This document shows positions 43,372 through 52,684 of a stretch of DNA of 64,000 nt, in pieces. Positions within the stretch are counted from its first letter, which is position 1. Each line of letters starts with the position of its first letter. A program made the translations under genes and the position numbers. Under the pieces are notes generated by a model, which did no database searches, had not been told where the DNA came from, and was given only the letters and a program-made list of their open reading frames with translations. Source of the stretch: Flagellimonas pacifica (GTDB taxonomy: Bacteria; Bacteroidota; Bacteroidia; Flavobacteriales; Flavobacteriaceae); contig NZ_OBEH01000002.1 in NCBI RefSeq assembly GCF_900215465.1, positions 370,937 through 434,936 of the forward strand. Reading direction: 5' to 3'.

Positions 43372-43455
43372 AATGGCTGATTGCCATAATTTTATTAATT
43401 TGCAGACGTTATTGGATATACTTCCCGATAATTTAATTTCATTAAATACTTTAAT

Positions 43456-44115
43456 TTGAATCTAGTAGAAAACTTAGAATATAATACAGAGCGACCTAAG
43501 CTCTTCATTCCAGAGTACGGACGTCATTTTCAAAAAATGGTTGACCATGCTGTTTCCATTGCAGACAGAGAGGAACGAAATAAGGTGGCAAAGTCCATTA
43601 TCAGTGTAATGGGTAATCTTCAACCCCACTTGCGAGATGTTCCCGATTTTCAGCATAAACTATGGGATCAACTTTTTATCATGTCCGATTTTAAATTGGA
43701 TGTTGATTCTCCGTTTCCAATAACCCCAAAAGAGGTTTTACAGCAACGTCCCGAACCTTTGGAGTATCCGCAGAATTTTCCAAAGTACAGGTTTTATGGA
43801 AACAATATCAAAAGGATGATAGATGTGGCCATAAAATGGGAAAAAGGAGATATGCGTTCAGGTTTGGAATATGCCATTGCAAACCATATGAAAAAATGCT
43901 ACTTAAATTGGAACAAGGATACTGTTGAAGATTCGGCAATTTTTGCTCATTTGAAAGAGTTGAGTGATGGACAGATAGATCTTGCTCCAGATGGTGAAAG
44001 CTTGACAGATAGTGGCCAGTTCCTTAAAAACCGTTTGGCAAAATCCAACAGAAATGGTGGTGGAAATTACGGTAAGAAAGGACAACGAAACAATAGAGGC
44101 AAAAAAAGGTACTAA
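43456..44115 (+). CDS. DUF4290 family protein
   Basis: 219 residues with a TTG start at 43456 (no usable ATG precedes the conserved LEYNTERPKLFIPEYGRHFQ). The N-terminal ~180 residues are conserved and helical (YGNNIKRMIDVAIKWEKGDM, LEYAIANHMKKCYLNWNKDT). The C-terminus is a Gly/Asn/Lys/Arg-rich basic tail (NGGGNYGKKGQRNNRGKKRY) that suggests RNA binding. The family is restricted to Bacteroidota and commonly precedes murA, as here (15 bp gap). Function unknown. Confidence 0.88.
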   Translation: MNLVENLEYNTERPKLFIPEYGRHFQKMVDHAVSIADREERNKVAKSIISVMGNLQPHLRDVPDFQHKLWDQLFIMSDFKLDVDSPFPITPKEVLQQRPEPLEYPQNFPKYRFYGNNIKRMIDVAIKWEKGDMRSGLEYAIANHMKKCYLNWNKDTVEDSAIFAHLKELSDGQIDLAPDGESLTDSGQFLKNRLAKSNRNGGGNYGKKGQRNNRGKKRY

Positions 44116-44130
44116 ATTCCAAAGGAATTC

Positions 44131-45438
44131 ATGGGAACATTTCGAATAGAGGGTGGACACCAACTGCATGGTGAAATTACACCTCAAGGTGCAAAGAACG
44201 AAGCATTGCAGATTCTTTGTGCAGTACTACTTTCCGCGGAGAAGATTACAATAAATAACATTCCGGATATTATTGATGTCAATAAGCTAATTGCCTTATT
44301 GGAAGATTTGGGAGTAAAAATCCAGAAAAAAGGGAAGGGCTCTTATACCTTTAAGGCTGATGACATTAACTTGGATTACCTGCAATCTGATCAATTTAAG
44401 CAAGACGGCCGTGGGTTACGAGGCTCCATTATGTTGGTAGGACCGTTATTATCCCGATTTGGGAAAGGTTACATCCCCAAGCCTGGCGGGGATAAAATTG
44501 GAAGAAGACGTTTGGACACCCATTTTGAAGGCTTTATTAAATTGGGTGCTAAGTTCAGATATAACAGAGAGGAGCATTTCTACGGGGTAGAGGCGGAAAA
44601 ATTGAAAGGCACTTATATGCTTTTGGATGAAGCTTCTGTGACAGGAACCGCAAATATTGTAATGGCTTCTGTGTTAGCTGAAGGAACCACCACTATATAT
44701 AATGCTGCATGTGAACCCTATTTACAACAACTGTGCAAGATGTTGAATAGGATGGGCGCGAAGATATCAGGTATTGGTTCTAATCTTTTAACTATTGAAG
44801 GTGTTGAGTCCCTTGAAGGAACAGAGCATACCATGTTGCCGGACATGATTGAAATAGGTAGTTGGATTGGATTGGCAGCCATGACAAAGAGCGAACTCAC
44901 TATTAAAAATGTGAGTTGGGACGATTTGGGGCAAATCCCCAATGCTTTTCAAAAATTGGGTATTCAATTGGAACGCAAGGGAGATGATATATTCATCCCC
45001 AAACATAAGGAAGGCTATGAGGTGCAAAATTATATAGATGGATCCATTCTTACCATTGCCGATGCTCCATGGCCAGGATTAACTCCGGATTTATTGAGTA
45101 TTCTGTTGGTAGTTGCCATTCAAGCTAAAGGTGAAGTCGTAATTCACCAAAAAATGTTTGAAAGCCGACTTTTCTTTGTGGATAAGCTAATAGATATGGG
45201 TGCAAAGATTATTTTATGCGACCCTCACAGGGCTACGGTCATTGGCCATGATTTTAAATCAACGTTAAAGTCTACTACAATGGTATCTCCTGATATTAGA
45301 GCGGGGGTTTCATTGTTGATAGCCGCCTTATCGGCAAAGGGAACATCTGTAATCAATAACATTGAGCAGATAGACCGTGGTTATGAGAATATAGATGAGC
45401 GTTTAAGGGCGATTGGAGCCAAAATTGACCGGGTGTAG
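44131..45438 (+). CDS. murA: UDP-N-acetylglucosamine 1-carboxyvinyltransferase, Asp-type active site
   Basis: 435 residues, usual MurA length. [14 protein letters not shown] near the start and [20 protein letters not shown], RVIRxE-like and [13 protein letters not shown] blocks identify MurA, which adds enolpyruvate to UDP-GlcNAc in the first committed step of peptidoglycan synthesis. The active-site loop reads [14 protein letters not shown]: Asp121 (codon 44491-44493) replaces the catalytic Cys of the E. coli type. MurA enzymes with Asp at this place are active but not alkylated by fosfomycin. It follows DUF4290 by 15 bp and its end overlaps the convergent deacetylase gene by 36 bp. Confidence 0.95.
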   Translation: MGTFRIEGGHQLHGEITPQGAKNEALQILCAVLLSAEKITINNIPDIIDVNKLIALLEDLGVKIQKKGKGSYTFKADDINLDYLQSDQFKQDGRGLRGSIMLVGPLLSRFGKGYIPKPGGDKIGRRRLDTHFEGFIKLGAKFRYNREEHFYGVEAEKLKGTYMLLDEASVTGTANIVMASVLAEGTTTIYNAACEPYLQQLCKMLNRMGAKISGIGSNLLTIEGVESLEGTEHTMLPDMIEIGSWIGLAAMTKSELTIKNVSWDDLGQIPNAFQKLGIQLERKGDDIFIPKHKEGYEVQNYIDGSILTIADAPWPGLTPDLLSILLVVAIQAKGEVVIHQKMFESRLFFVDKLIDMGAKIILCDPHRATVIGHDFKSTLKSTTMVSPDIRAGVSLLIAALSAKGTSVINNIEQIDRGYENIDERLRAIGAKIDRV

Positions 45439-46308
45439 TTTTCCAATATCCTTCCAAGTAATTAATTTTGCATTACTTTTTTTAAGTTTGGATTTGATAT
45501 GATCACTGGTGAAAGTATCAAAATCAATTTGTCGCCATTTAGAGCCAAAATTAGGATGGTTGACTGTGATTCCTTTCATTTCAGAATCATCAAATGCAGG
45601 GTGGATTAAAATTATGTTCAGTCCTTCGACCAATTTGTCAAATACTTGGCTGTAGTAATCTTGAAGTTCTCCTTTTTCAAAATAATCATAATGACCAATG
45701 TGGACTTTGTCCACCAGCAAATCATCCTCTTCAATATTATTATCTGCATTTATGCCAGCCATTTCCATTAACTGCGGATTCAATAATATAGGTAAACCAT
45801 ATTTTTTACCCAACCCTTTATAAACGTTAAGCAATTCAGGTCTTGAACCTACACTATACATATGGGAATCTAAATGGGTTGGAGTTAGACCAAACTGCAT
45901 CGCTTTTTCAATTTGGGCCGTAAACTCTTTTTCAACTTCCTCAGGAATGGCATTATTTCTTGCTGCTTCCCTGGTTTTATAAAAATGGCCATTTTCATTC
46001 ACCAAACTGGAAACTTCAGAGACAGGTAAAACAGGTCCGAACTTATAATTTTCCCATTCACAAGTGAGTGTTAAGTGAACTCCATGGTCAAAACCAGGAT
46101 TAGTTTTGGCGAAAAGCGCGGCTTCATAAAACCAAGGACAGGGTACCATTATGCTATATGAATTTACAACCCCAGTCTGAAGCGATTGAAAGGTTGCTCT
46201 ATTTTCAGAATGGGATAATCCGGCATCATCTGCATGGATAATGAGAAGTTTTGCGTCTTCGGAATAACCAAGTGCCGTTGATAAATTCATAAAATCATTC
46301 CTTTTCAA
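45403..46308 (-). CDS. YdjC/ChbG-family carbohydrate deacetylase
   Basis: 301 residues. [20 protein letters not shown] carries the metal-binding Asp pair, [12 protein letters not shown] the His, and [20 protein letters not shown] the second His cluster; [10 protein letters not shown] follows. These proteins remove acetyl groups from oligosaccharides such as chitobiose, or related sugars. The C-terminal 12 codons overlap the end of murA on the opposite strand. The start overlaps the pirin gene by 14 nt, so the two are in one operon. Confidence 0.88.
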   Translation of the reverse strand: MKRNDFMNLSTALGYSEDAKLLIIHADDAGLSHSENRATFQSLQTGVVNSYSIMVPCPWFYEAALFAKTNPGFDHGVHLTLTCEWENYKFGPVLPVSEVSSLVNENGHFYKTREAARNNAIPEEVEKEFTAQIEKAMQFGLTPTHLDSHMYSVGSRPELLNVYKGLGKKYGLPILLNPQLMEMAGINADNNIEEDDLLVDKVHIGHYDYFEKGELQDYYSQVFDKLVEGLNIILIHPAFDDSEMKGITVNHPNFGSKWRQIDFDTFTSDHIKSKLKKSNAKLITWKDIGKLHPVNFGSNRP

Positions 46309-47299
46309 TCAAGCGCCCATCAGGATACAATGCAAAGCGTCCCTTGTCTTTATCATGAACATTATCGGGGTAGGGCCAAGGCCATCCTCCAAATTGGGTA
46401 AGGCCATATTCTTTCATGGCATCCCTAATTTCTTGTTGGGTATTCATTACAAAAGGACCATGCTTTACAATAGGTTCATCAATGGACTTTCCTTGCAACA
46501 ATAAAAAATGAGCTTTTACATTTCCTGTTGTAATGGTCACATTTTGAAAAGGGTCTAAGGCAATCCCAAAATCTGGATGTATTTTTTTGTCTCCAATTTC
46601 AATCTCACTACCTTCATAAAAATAGAGCGTTCGAGTCACTAGTGAGTTGGTCCTTGGCAATGTATATTTGGAATTGGCGTCTACGTGAATGTTCCAAATA
46701 ACAACTTCATTTTCAGTTTTGGCTGCCCATGAATTGGGAGCGGGATCATTGGCTTGAGTACCCTTGTAACTCCCTGCTATTACCTTGATTTGGGCATTTT
46801 CTTCCTGAATAATTGGAATATCTTCATGCCACAACATTTTAAAGTGTGGTTCCACAAACTTATCAGCTTTTGGAAGATTTAACCAGATTTGAAAAAGTTC
46901 CAATGGATTGTCCTTTTCGGTGTTTAGTAAAGGAAACATTTCAGAATGTTGCACTCCTCTGCCTGCCGTCATCCATTGGACATCACCATCGCCAAATCTA
47001 CCTGCGGCACCTAACGAATCGGAATGGTCACAAAAACCTTTATTTACTATAGTGATGGTCTCAAAACCACGATGCGGGTGATAGGGGAATCCTGGTATGG
47101 TTTGACCATGGTACATGCGCCAACCATCTTTTATAGTGAAATCGTTACCCAAACTCCGTCCTTCAAGGAGTAATGGGTCAGGTCCCATTTGTTCATTCCC
47201 TTTAGGGTAATGATCCAGATGATAGACACAGAATAAAAAGGGATCTTGGGTTTGCCAGGGAAAACCTAAAGGAAAAATTTGAAGTATGGCATCGCTCAT
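46295..47299 (-). CDS. Pirin family protein
   Basis: 334 residues. The N-terminal cupin carries the metal ligands in [40 protein letters not shown]; a C-terminal cupin with [16 protein letters not shown] follows. Pirins are iron-binding cupins, some with quercetinase activity. It is 2 nt downstream of the VOC fusion gene and overlaps the YdjC gene, so all three are co-transcribed. Confidence 0.92.
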   Translation of the reverse strand: MSDAILQIFPLGFPWQTQDPFLFCVYHLDHYPKGNEQMGPDPLLLEGRSLGNDFTIKDGWRMYHGQTIPGFPYHPHRGFETITIVNKGFCDHSDSLGAAGRFGDGDVQWMTAGRGVQHSEMFPLLNTEKDNPLELFQIWLNLPKADKFVEPHFKMLWHEDIPIIQEENAQIKVIAGSYKGTQANDPAPNSWAAKTENEVVIWNIHVDANSKYTLPRTNSLVTRTLYFYEGSEIEIGDKKIHPDFGIALDPFQNVTITTGNVKAHFLLLQGKSIDEPIVKHGPFVMNTQQEIRDAMKEYGLTQFGGWPWPYPDNVHDKDKGRFALYPDGRLIEKE

Positions 47300-47301
47300 A
47301 G

Positions 47302-48186
47302 CTAGTGTTTTGCAGTATTTATCTCAACCCAATAACCCTCAGGGTCTTGAATGTAAATTTGTTTTACCCCATCCGCCCGGTCGGTTACAGAACCTTTGTT
47401 CCCAGGCCAATCATAAAAAGCTATATTTTTAGTCAAAAGCCTTTCTATAAAGCCTTCTAGGTCATCCACGGACAAACACAAATGCATGCTCTTGTTTTTT
47501 TCGAAAGGAGCAAAACCTTTTTTAATAAGGTGCAGTTGTGAATTTCCATACATATTGAACCAGCGGAAACCTGATTTCTTCTCTGGATGCGGAATTTCCT
47601 CGAAACCAAAAACTTCTTTGTAAAAATCACCAGTTTTCATCAAATTGGTTACGACCAAGGAATGATGGTCGAAAACAAAATTGGGAATATTTTCGCTTAA
47701 TGACTTGAACTGGGTTTTTAGATAAGCTTGTTTCCATTGCCCTTCTTCATAACTTCCAACCGTAAAGTTGTACGTATTTTCATCCACATACTCCCAATAA
47801 TCGGTAACAACAGATTCTCCATAGCCATACGTATAGATTATGTCCTTGCCATCAGTTCTAACCTCACCTTTGGTAACTCCTCCGAAAACATCGAACTCCC
47901 AAAACTTGATGGTATTAGTTTCTTTATCAAATTTTCGAATTCCATGATTTCTTGGACCGTACGAAGTTTGTTCTTGATTTGTGAAACCTTTAGAATGAAC
48001 CAATACCAAAGTACTGTTCAAACTATACTCGAATTGAATTTCTTGTTTGAACTTTGCACCATTACCCCATGCTCCTTCCGCACACCAAGTTTTTCCTATT
48101 AAATTCTCAAAAATGGATAATGGTTCTTGTCCATGACCTAGAATGAAAGCCCCTAAGGTCAACAATAACATAAACTTTTTAATCAT
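47302..48186 (-). CDS. Secreted lipocalin-like / VOC (glyoxalase) fusion protein
   Basis: 294 residues with a signal peptide ending ...ILGHG/Q (about residue 20). Residues ~25-160 form a beta-barrel-like domain (IGKTWCAEGAWGNGAKFKQE ... IIYTYGYGESVVTDYWEYVD) resembling DUF1579/lipocalin-type proteins. Residues ~170-292 form a VOC domain (HHSLVVTNLMKTGDFYKEVF, GFRWFNMYGNSQLHLI, DPEGYWVEIN) with His and Glu positions suited to a metal site. Export of a VOC enzyme is uncommon. The substrate is unknown. Confidence 0.75.
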   Translation of the reverse strand: MIKKFMLLLTLGAFILGHGQEPLSIFENLIGKTWCAEGAWGNGAKFKQEIQFEYSLNSTLVLVHSKGFTNQEQTSYGPRNHGIRKFDKETNTIKFWEFDVFGGVTKGEVRTDGKDIIYTYGYGESVVTDYWEYVDENTYNFTVGSYEEGQWKQAYLKTQFKSLSENIPNFVFDHHSLVVTNLMKTGDFYKEVFGFEEIPHPEKKSGFRWFNMYGNSQLHLIKKGFAPFEKNKSMHLCLSVDDLEGFIERLLTKNIAFYDWPGNKGSVTDRADGVKQIYIQDPEGYWVEINTAKH

Positions 48187-48234
48187 TCTAATGGTTTTGA
48201 ATAGGGTTGTATTTAGTTTTTTTGATTATGGTTT

Positions 48235-49662
48235 TTAATTGTTTCCTATTGGTGGTGGACCGTCGATCATAGCCTTGTATTTTTCATCACCTTTTCTGGT
48301 CTTGAATTCTTCTTTCACTTTGGTTACCAGTTTTGGATTTTCAAACAGATCGGCCATGGTCATTGCCATTGCCTTTGAGGCATAGACCATACCTTTGTGA
48401 CCAATGCTCATTCCTCCACATGCAACAACGGCCCATGAGTGCCAAGGTGTATCTTTTGGTGCAACGGTAACACTCAGATTGATATTGGGAACATTCCAGC
48501 TTACATCACCAACATCAGTAGAACCTCCTCCTGGATTTTTTGCAGTTTCTTTTAGAGGTTCAATTTTGCTGTCCATACCCACTTCTGGTTTTCCTGTAGC
48601 TTTTTGAATGGCTTTTCCAAAAGTAGTTTCTTCTTCAGTGTAAGTAATTGGACCCAGAAGTTCCAAATTCTTTTGCATGATTTCACCTCCAGTTCTGTTC
48701 ACCAATACTTCATAAATTCCGGATACCAAGGATATTTTGTAGTCTACATTGGCCATAATAGCGGCTCCTTCTGCCATTTTCTTGACTTGTTCGTAAGTTG
48801 GAAGCATTATTTTCCGTTTTGGATCACGAACCCGTACCCAGATTTTTGAATAATCAGGAACAACATTGACTACTTGCCCACCATCTTGTATGTGATAATG
48901 AATTCGGGAGGTTGGTTTAATATGTTCTCTGTAATAATTGATTCCAGTAGTATAAAGTTCCAATGCATCTGAAGCGCTACGTCCGTTCCATGGATCGGCA
49001 GAAGCGTGGGCAGCTTGACCATAGAATTCCACAATAAAATCAATCAATGAAAGGCCACTTTGCACATCTGCTTCAATATTGGCACTTGGATGCCAGCTTA
49101 TATTCACATCAACATCTTCCCATAGACCAGCTTCTACCATCCAGACTTTGGCAAAGTATTTTTCTTCCGCGGGAGTTCCCAGAAATTTTACGGTACCTTT
49201 TAATTTTCCAGCTTCAATTTGCTCTTTTATGGCAATGGCAGCACCTAAACTTGCTGCACCAAACATATTATGACCACACCCATGGCCAGGTGCACCAGTT
49301 GTTACCGGGTTTTTGGCTGGTACGGTTTTTTGTGAAAGTCCGGGTAGGGCATCAAATTCACCTAATACACTGATCACTGGTTTGCCAGAACCGTAGGTAG
49401 CTGTAAACGCAGTAGGAATATCAGCAACACCACGGGTTACCTTCAATCCATTTTTCTCAGCGTAATCTGCCAATACTTCGGCGGATTTTGACTCATTAAA
49501 CGCAGTTTCGGCCAAAGCCCAAATGGAATCACTTATTTGAATCAGATTTTCTTTGTGAGCTTCAACAGATGCAATAATTGCTTTTTTGTTGGAACTTAAT
49601 TTTTGTGCAGTTAGGTTTATGGAAACCATACAAAGCAGTACTAAGGTTGCAAATCGCTTCAT
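48235..49662 (-). CDS. Exported M20D amidohydrolase (AbgB-like)
   Basis: 475 residues, signal peptide ending ...INLTAQ (about residue 19). The M20 metal site is visible in GAPGHGCGHNMFGAASLG and FLGTPAEEKYFAKV; the dimerisation lid starts QSGLSLIDFIVEFYGQAAHA. The C-terminal part (GGGSTDVGDVSWNVPNINLS ... HSWAVVACGGMSIGHKG) is typical of p-aminobenzoyl-glutamate or indole-amino-acid hydrolases. It probably hydrolyses N-acyl amino acid amides in the periplasm. It is a single gene. Confidence 0.88.
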   Translation of the reverse strand: MKRFATLVLLCMVSINLTAQKLSSNKKAIIASVEAHKENLIQISDSIWALAETAFNESKSAEVLADYAEKNGLKVTRGVADIPTAFTATYGSGKPVISVLGEFDALPGLSQKTVPAKNPVTTGAPGHGCGHNMFGAASLGAAIAIKEQIEAGKLKGTVKFLGTPAEEKYFAKVWMVEAGLWEDVDVNISWHPSANIEADVQSGLSLIDFIVEFYGQAAHASADPWNGRSASDALELYTTGINYYREHIKPTSRIHYHIQDGGQVVNVVPDYSKIWVRVRDPKRKIMLPTYEQVKKMAEGAAIMANVDYKISLVSGIYEVLVNRTGGEIMQKNLELLGPITYTEEETTFGKAIQKATGKPEVGMDSKIEPLKETAKNPGGGSTDVGDVSWNVPNINLSVTVAPKDTPWHSWAVVACGGMSIGHKGMVYASKAMAMTMADLFENPKLVTKVKEEFKTRKGDEKYKAMIDGPPPIGNN

Positions 49663-49776
49663 TTTATTTAGTTTGAATTAGTCCGAATTATAGAGGTAAG
49701 TACTTTTGGGCCACAACTTCATATTTTCATTGGAGGCCCTAAAATAAAACCGGGTATTAAAAATACTGAAAAAGCA

Positions 49777-51087
49777 TTAACCTATGGCTTCTTTGTAAAC
49801 TTTTAGGCAACGCTCTCGAGCCATTTTATGATCTACCATAGGAGTAGGATAAGTGAACTCTTGAAATTCCGGCACCCATTTGTTAATGTATGCTTTCTTG
49901 GTGTCGAATTTAGCAATCTGCGTTATTGGATTGAAAATCCTGAAATATGGTGCTGCATCTACACCGCTACCGGCTGCCCATTGCCAGTTGCCCACATTGC
50001 TGGCCAACTCATAATCCAATAGTTTTTGAGCAAAATAGGCTTCGCCCCAACGCCAATCTATAAGCAGGTGTTTGCAAAGAAAACTGGCAACTATCATGCG
50101 GACACGATTGTGCATATATCCAGTGGCATTAAGCTGGCGCATACCTGCGTCTACAAAGGCATAACCTGTTCTCCCAGTTTTCCAAAGTTCAAATTCCTTC
50201 TCGTTGTTTTCCCAAACTATTCGGTCATATTTTGGTTTAAAGGATTTGTTGACAGTATGTGGAAAATGCCAAAGAATCTGCATAAAAAACTCTCTCCAAA
50301 TGAGTTCGTTCCAAAAAACTTCATTTTTCTCGGCAATTACCTTTTTTACAATTTTTCTTATTGATATTGTACCAAATCTAAGGTGTGGACCTAAAAATGA
50401 TGTGCCATTTTCATTGGCTGGAAAATTTCGTGTATCCTCATAGTTTTGAATTAAACCAGATGAGATGTTGTGCCCTGTAACTAGAATGTTGGAAGGTTCA
50501 AAACCAATATCGCTAAGACTCAGATTTGGAATTTCTTTAGATTTATATACTTTTTCAAAGTTGGAATAGGTATCAAAATCGATAAGATCTGTGGTCGAGT
50601 TAAATCTTTCCTTCCATCTTTTTTTGTAGGGTGTATAAACCACATATGGGTTACCATCTCCTTTGACCACCTCATCTTTCTCAAAAATCACCTGATCTTT
50701 GAAGGATTGAAAATTGATATTTTTCTTCGCCAAAAGGCTTTGAACCTCGGCATCACGTTGAATAGCATACGGTTCGTAATCATGGTTGGTGTATACGGCA
50801 TGGATTATATATCGTTCTTGAAGTTGCTCAAAAACGGAAATCGGTTTCCCCAAATACATGGCAATTCCGCTTTGAAAATGTGATTTTAGTTCGTAGTTCA
50901 TTTTTTGAAGCTGTCCATGAAAAAAAGATACCCTTGCATCATTGGTTGGAAGTTTTTCCAAAATTTCAGTGTCAAAAATAAAAATTGGCAGCACGGGAAA
51001 ACCACTTTGTAGGGCATGATATAGACCTACATTATCATCTAACCTAAGGTCACGTCGAAACCAAAATATAGCGACCTTTTCCTTCAT
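49777..51087 (-). CDS. Deoxyribodipyrimidine photolyase (class I CPD type)
   Basis: 436 residues. FWFRRDLRLDDNVGLYHAL opens the antenna domain; the FAD domain holds ELIWREFFMQILWHFP, GRTGYAFVDAGMRQLNATGY, MHNRVRMIVASFL, KHLLIDWRWGEAYF and ASNVGNWQWAAGSGVDAAPY. The Trp triad positions appear intact. It repairs UV-induced cyclobutane dimers with blue light. It overlaps the SRPBCC gene by 4 nt, an association seen in other bacteria. Confidence 0.93.
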   Translation of the reverse strand: MKEKVAIFWFRRDLRLDDNVGLYHALQSGFPVLPIFIFDTEILEKLPTNDARVSFFHGQLQKMNYELKSHFQSGIAMYLGKPISVFEQLQERYIIHAVYTNHDYEPYAIQRDAEVQSLLAKKNINFQSFKDQVIFEKDEVVKGDGNPYVVYTPYKKRWKERFNSTTDLIDFDTYSNFEKVYKSKEIPNLSLSDIGFEPSNILVTGHNISSGLIQNYEDTRNFPANENGTSFLGPHLRFGTISIRKIVKKVIAEKNEVFWNELIWREFFMQILWHFPHTVNKSFKPKYDRIVWENNEKEFELWKTGRTGYAFVDAGMRQLNATGYMHNRVRMIVASFLCKHLLIDWRWGEAYFAQKLLDYELASNVGNWQWAAGSGVDAAPYFRIFNPITQIAKFDTKKAYINKWVPEFQEFTYPTPMVDHKMARERCLKVYKEAIG

Positions 51088-51581
51088 ATTGATTTTATTT
51101 CTAAAGAACTTTGCATTCGTTCAATCCTACCAAAAAGTTCAGCAAGTTTTTGTTCACGGTACTTAAATATCTTGATCAATTGTTTTTTTACCAAGATAGG
51201 GTGCATTAATTGACCTAGAATACCTAATGGCAATTTATAATCAATTATATCTTCCATTTGAACACCGCCTTCAACCTCTTCAATAAAATGCTTGTGATGC
51301 CATAAAGCGTAAGGTCCAAAGCGTTGTTCGTCTACAAAGTAGCTGTTTTCTTCCATGTGGGTAATCTCAGTGACCCATTTTGTGCTTATACCAGGAAACG
51401 GACTTACCTTATATTGAATAATTTGCCCTGGATGCATTTTTTTATCACTACCTGAAAGAATACGGAAACCCATATGCTCAGGTGTAATCTCTTTTAAGTT
51501 TTTTGGGTTTTTTAGAAAATCCCATGCCTTTGTTTTTGATATTGGCAAAGTCTGAACAGCGTGGAGTTGATATAAGCGCAT
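51084..51581 (-). CDS. SRPBCC family protein upstream of photolyase
   Basis: 165 residues. One helix-grip domain: LPISKTKAWDFLKNPKNLKE, VSPFPGISTKWVTEITHMEE, HKHFIEEVEGGVQMEDIIDY and the terminal helix. Proteins of this type are often annotated as cell-division inhibitors next to photolyase genes, but a ligand is not known. It is co-transcribed with the photolyase. Confidence 0.85.
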   Translation of the reverse strand: MRLYQLHAVQTLPISKTKAWDFLKNPKNLKEITPEHMGFRILSGSDKKMHPGQIIQYKVSPFPGISTKWVTEITHMEENSYFVDEQRFGPYALWHHKHFIEEVEGGVQMEDIIDYKLPLGILGQLMHPILVKKQLIKIFKYREQKLAELFGRIERMQSSLEIKSI

Positions 51582-51666
51582 ACTACTTTTTTATAAAAAT
51601 AGAACATTTTGTTTAATATTTTTATATATAAATTAAACAAAATTAATTTATAGCTAATTTCTCCAA

Positions 51667-51716
51667 AAAAAAATCCCCAGAAATTATATTTGAAATTTCT
51701 AAGGGTTTTCTTTTAA
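51667..51716 (+). promoter_or_regulatory. Leader hairpin with embedded -7 box before DUF2911
   Basis: CCCCAGAAATT pairs imperfectly with AATTTCTAAGGG and is followed by TTTTCTTTT. The loop contains TATATTTG (51685-51692). A second box TAGTTTTG lies at 51751-51758, 32 bp before the ATG. The hairpin lies between two divergent genes, so it is not simply a gene-end terminator. Confidence 0.4.
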
Positions 51717-51789
51717 GTGTTTCTTAACAAACCTACCTTGCCTTTATATTTAGTTTTGTTTTTACTAACAAATCTAAAACTCTTATCGA

Positions 51790-52632
51790 ATGAAAAGACT
51801 AGCATTATTTGCATTTACCGCTTTATTTGCGGTATCTATGGAAGCCCAATTACAAACTCCTCAACCCAGTCCATCTTCCAAATTGAAACAAACAGTGGGA
51901 CTTACGGAAGTTGAAGTTGAATATTCCAGGCCTTCCATGCGTGGAAGAGCAATTTTTGGTGATTTGGTTCCTAATGACAAGCTATGGAGAACCGGAGCCA
52001 ACAAGAACACAACAATTTCTTTTAGTGATGATGTTACTATTGATGGACAAGAGGTAAAAGCGGGTTCTTATGCCATTTTTACCAAGCCAGGACAATCTTC
52101 ATGGGAAGTTATTTTCTATGCGGACACCAATAACTGGGGAACTCCTCAAAAATGGGACGATAGTAAAGTTGCAGCAAAAACTACGGTTGAAGTATATCCT
52201 TTACCTGTAGATATTGAGACCTTTACCATTACAATTGATGACCTTCACAATAACGGCGCTACCCTCGGAATGATGTGGGAAAAGGCATATGTAGGTGTGA
52301 AATTTGAAGTGCCTACCTTGGCTAAGGCTCAAAAGAGTATAGAAACTGTTATGGCCGGTCCAGGAGCAGGGGATTATTATTCTGCAGCCTCTTACTATTT
52401 TGAGGAAGGTAAAGACCTCAACAAAGCAAAGAATTGGATAGATAAAGCAGTTGAATTAAGACCAGATGCTTATTGGGTTATGAGAAGACAATCACTTATT
52501 TATGCAAAACTTGGAGACAAAAAAGGAGCTATTGCTGCTGCTAAAAAATCTATGGAAGTTGCTGAAAAAGCGGGTAACGCTGATTACGTTGAGCTTAACA
52601 AAAAATCGCTGAAAGAATGGGGAGGGCTATAA
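51790..52632 (+). CDS. DUF2911 domain protein, exported
   Basis: 280 residues, signal peptide ending ...SMEAQ (about residue 19). The DUF2911 domain covers about 25-170 (LTEVEVEYSRPSMRGRAIFG, KLWRTGANKNTTISFSDDV, AGSYAIFTKPG). The C-terminal ~90 residues form TPR-like helices (AASYYFEEGKDLNKAKNWID, ELRPDAYWVMRRQSLIYAKL). The family is frequent in Bacteroidota and its role is unknown. It is preceded by a structured leader and followed by a strong terminator. Confidence 0.9.
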   Translation: MKRLALFAFTALFAVSMEAQLQTPQPSPSSKLKQTVGLTEVEVEYSRPSMRGRAIFGDLVPNDKLWRTGANKNTTISFSDDVTIDGQEVKAGSYAIFTKPGQSSWEVIFYADTNNWGTPQKWDDSKVAAKTTVEVYPLPVDIETFTITIDDLHNNGATLGMMWEKAYVGVKFEVPTLAKAQKSIETVMAGPGAGDYYSAASYYFEEGKDLNKAKNWIDKAVELRPDAYWVMRRQSLIYAKLGDKKGAIAAAKKSMEVAEKAGNADYVELNKKSLKEWGGL

Positions 52633-52655
52633 ACCCAACCATTCAAAATTAATAT

Positions 52656-52684
52656 GAAGCCCACATGTATGTGGGCTTTTTTTA
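52656..52684. terminator. Bidirectional terminator
   Basis: The perfect stem AGCCCACAT / ATGTGGGCT with a GT loop and a T-tract lies between the convergent DUF2911 and symporter genes. Confidence 0.9.
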
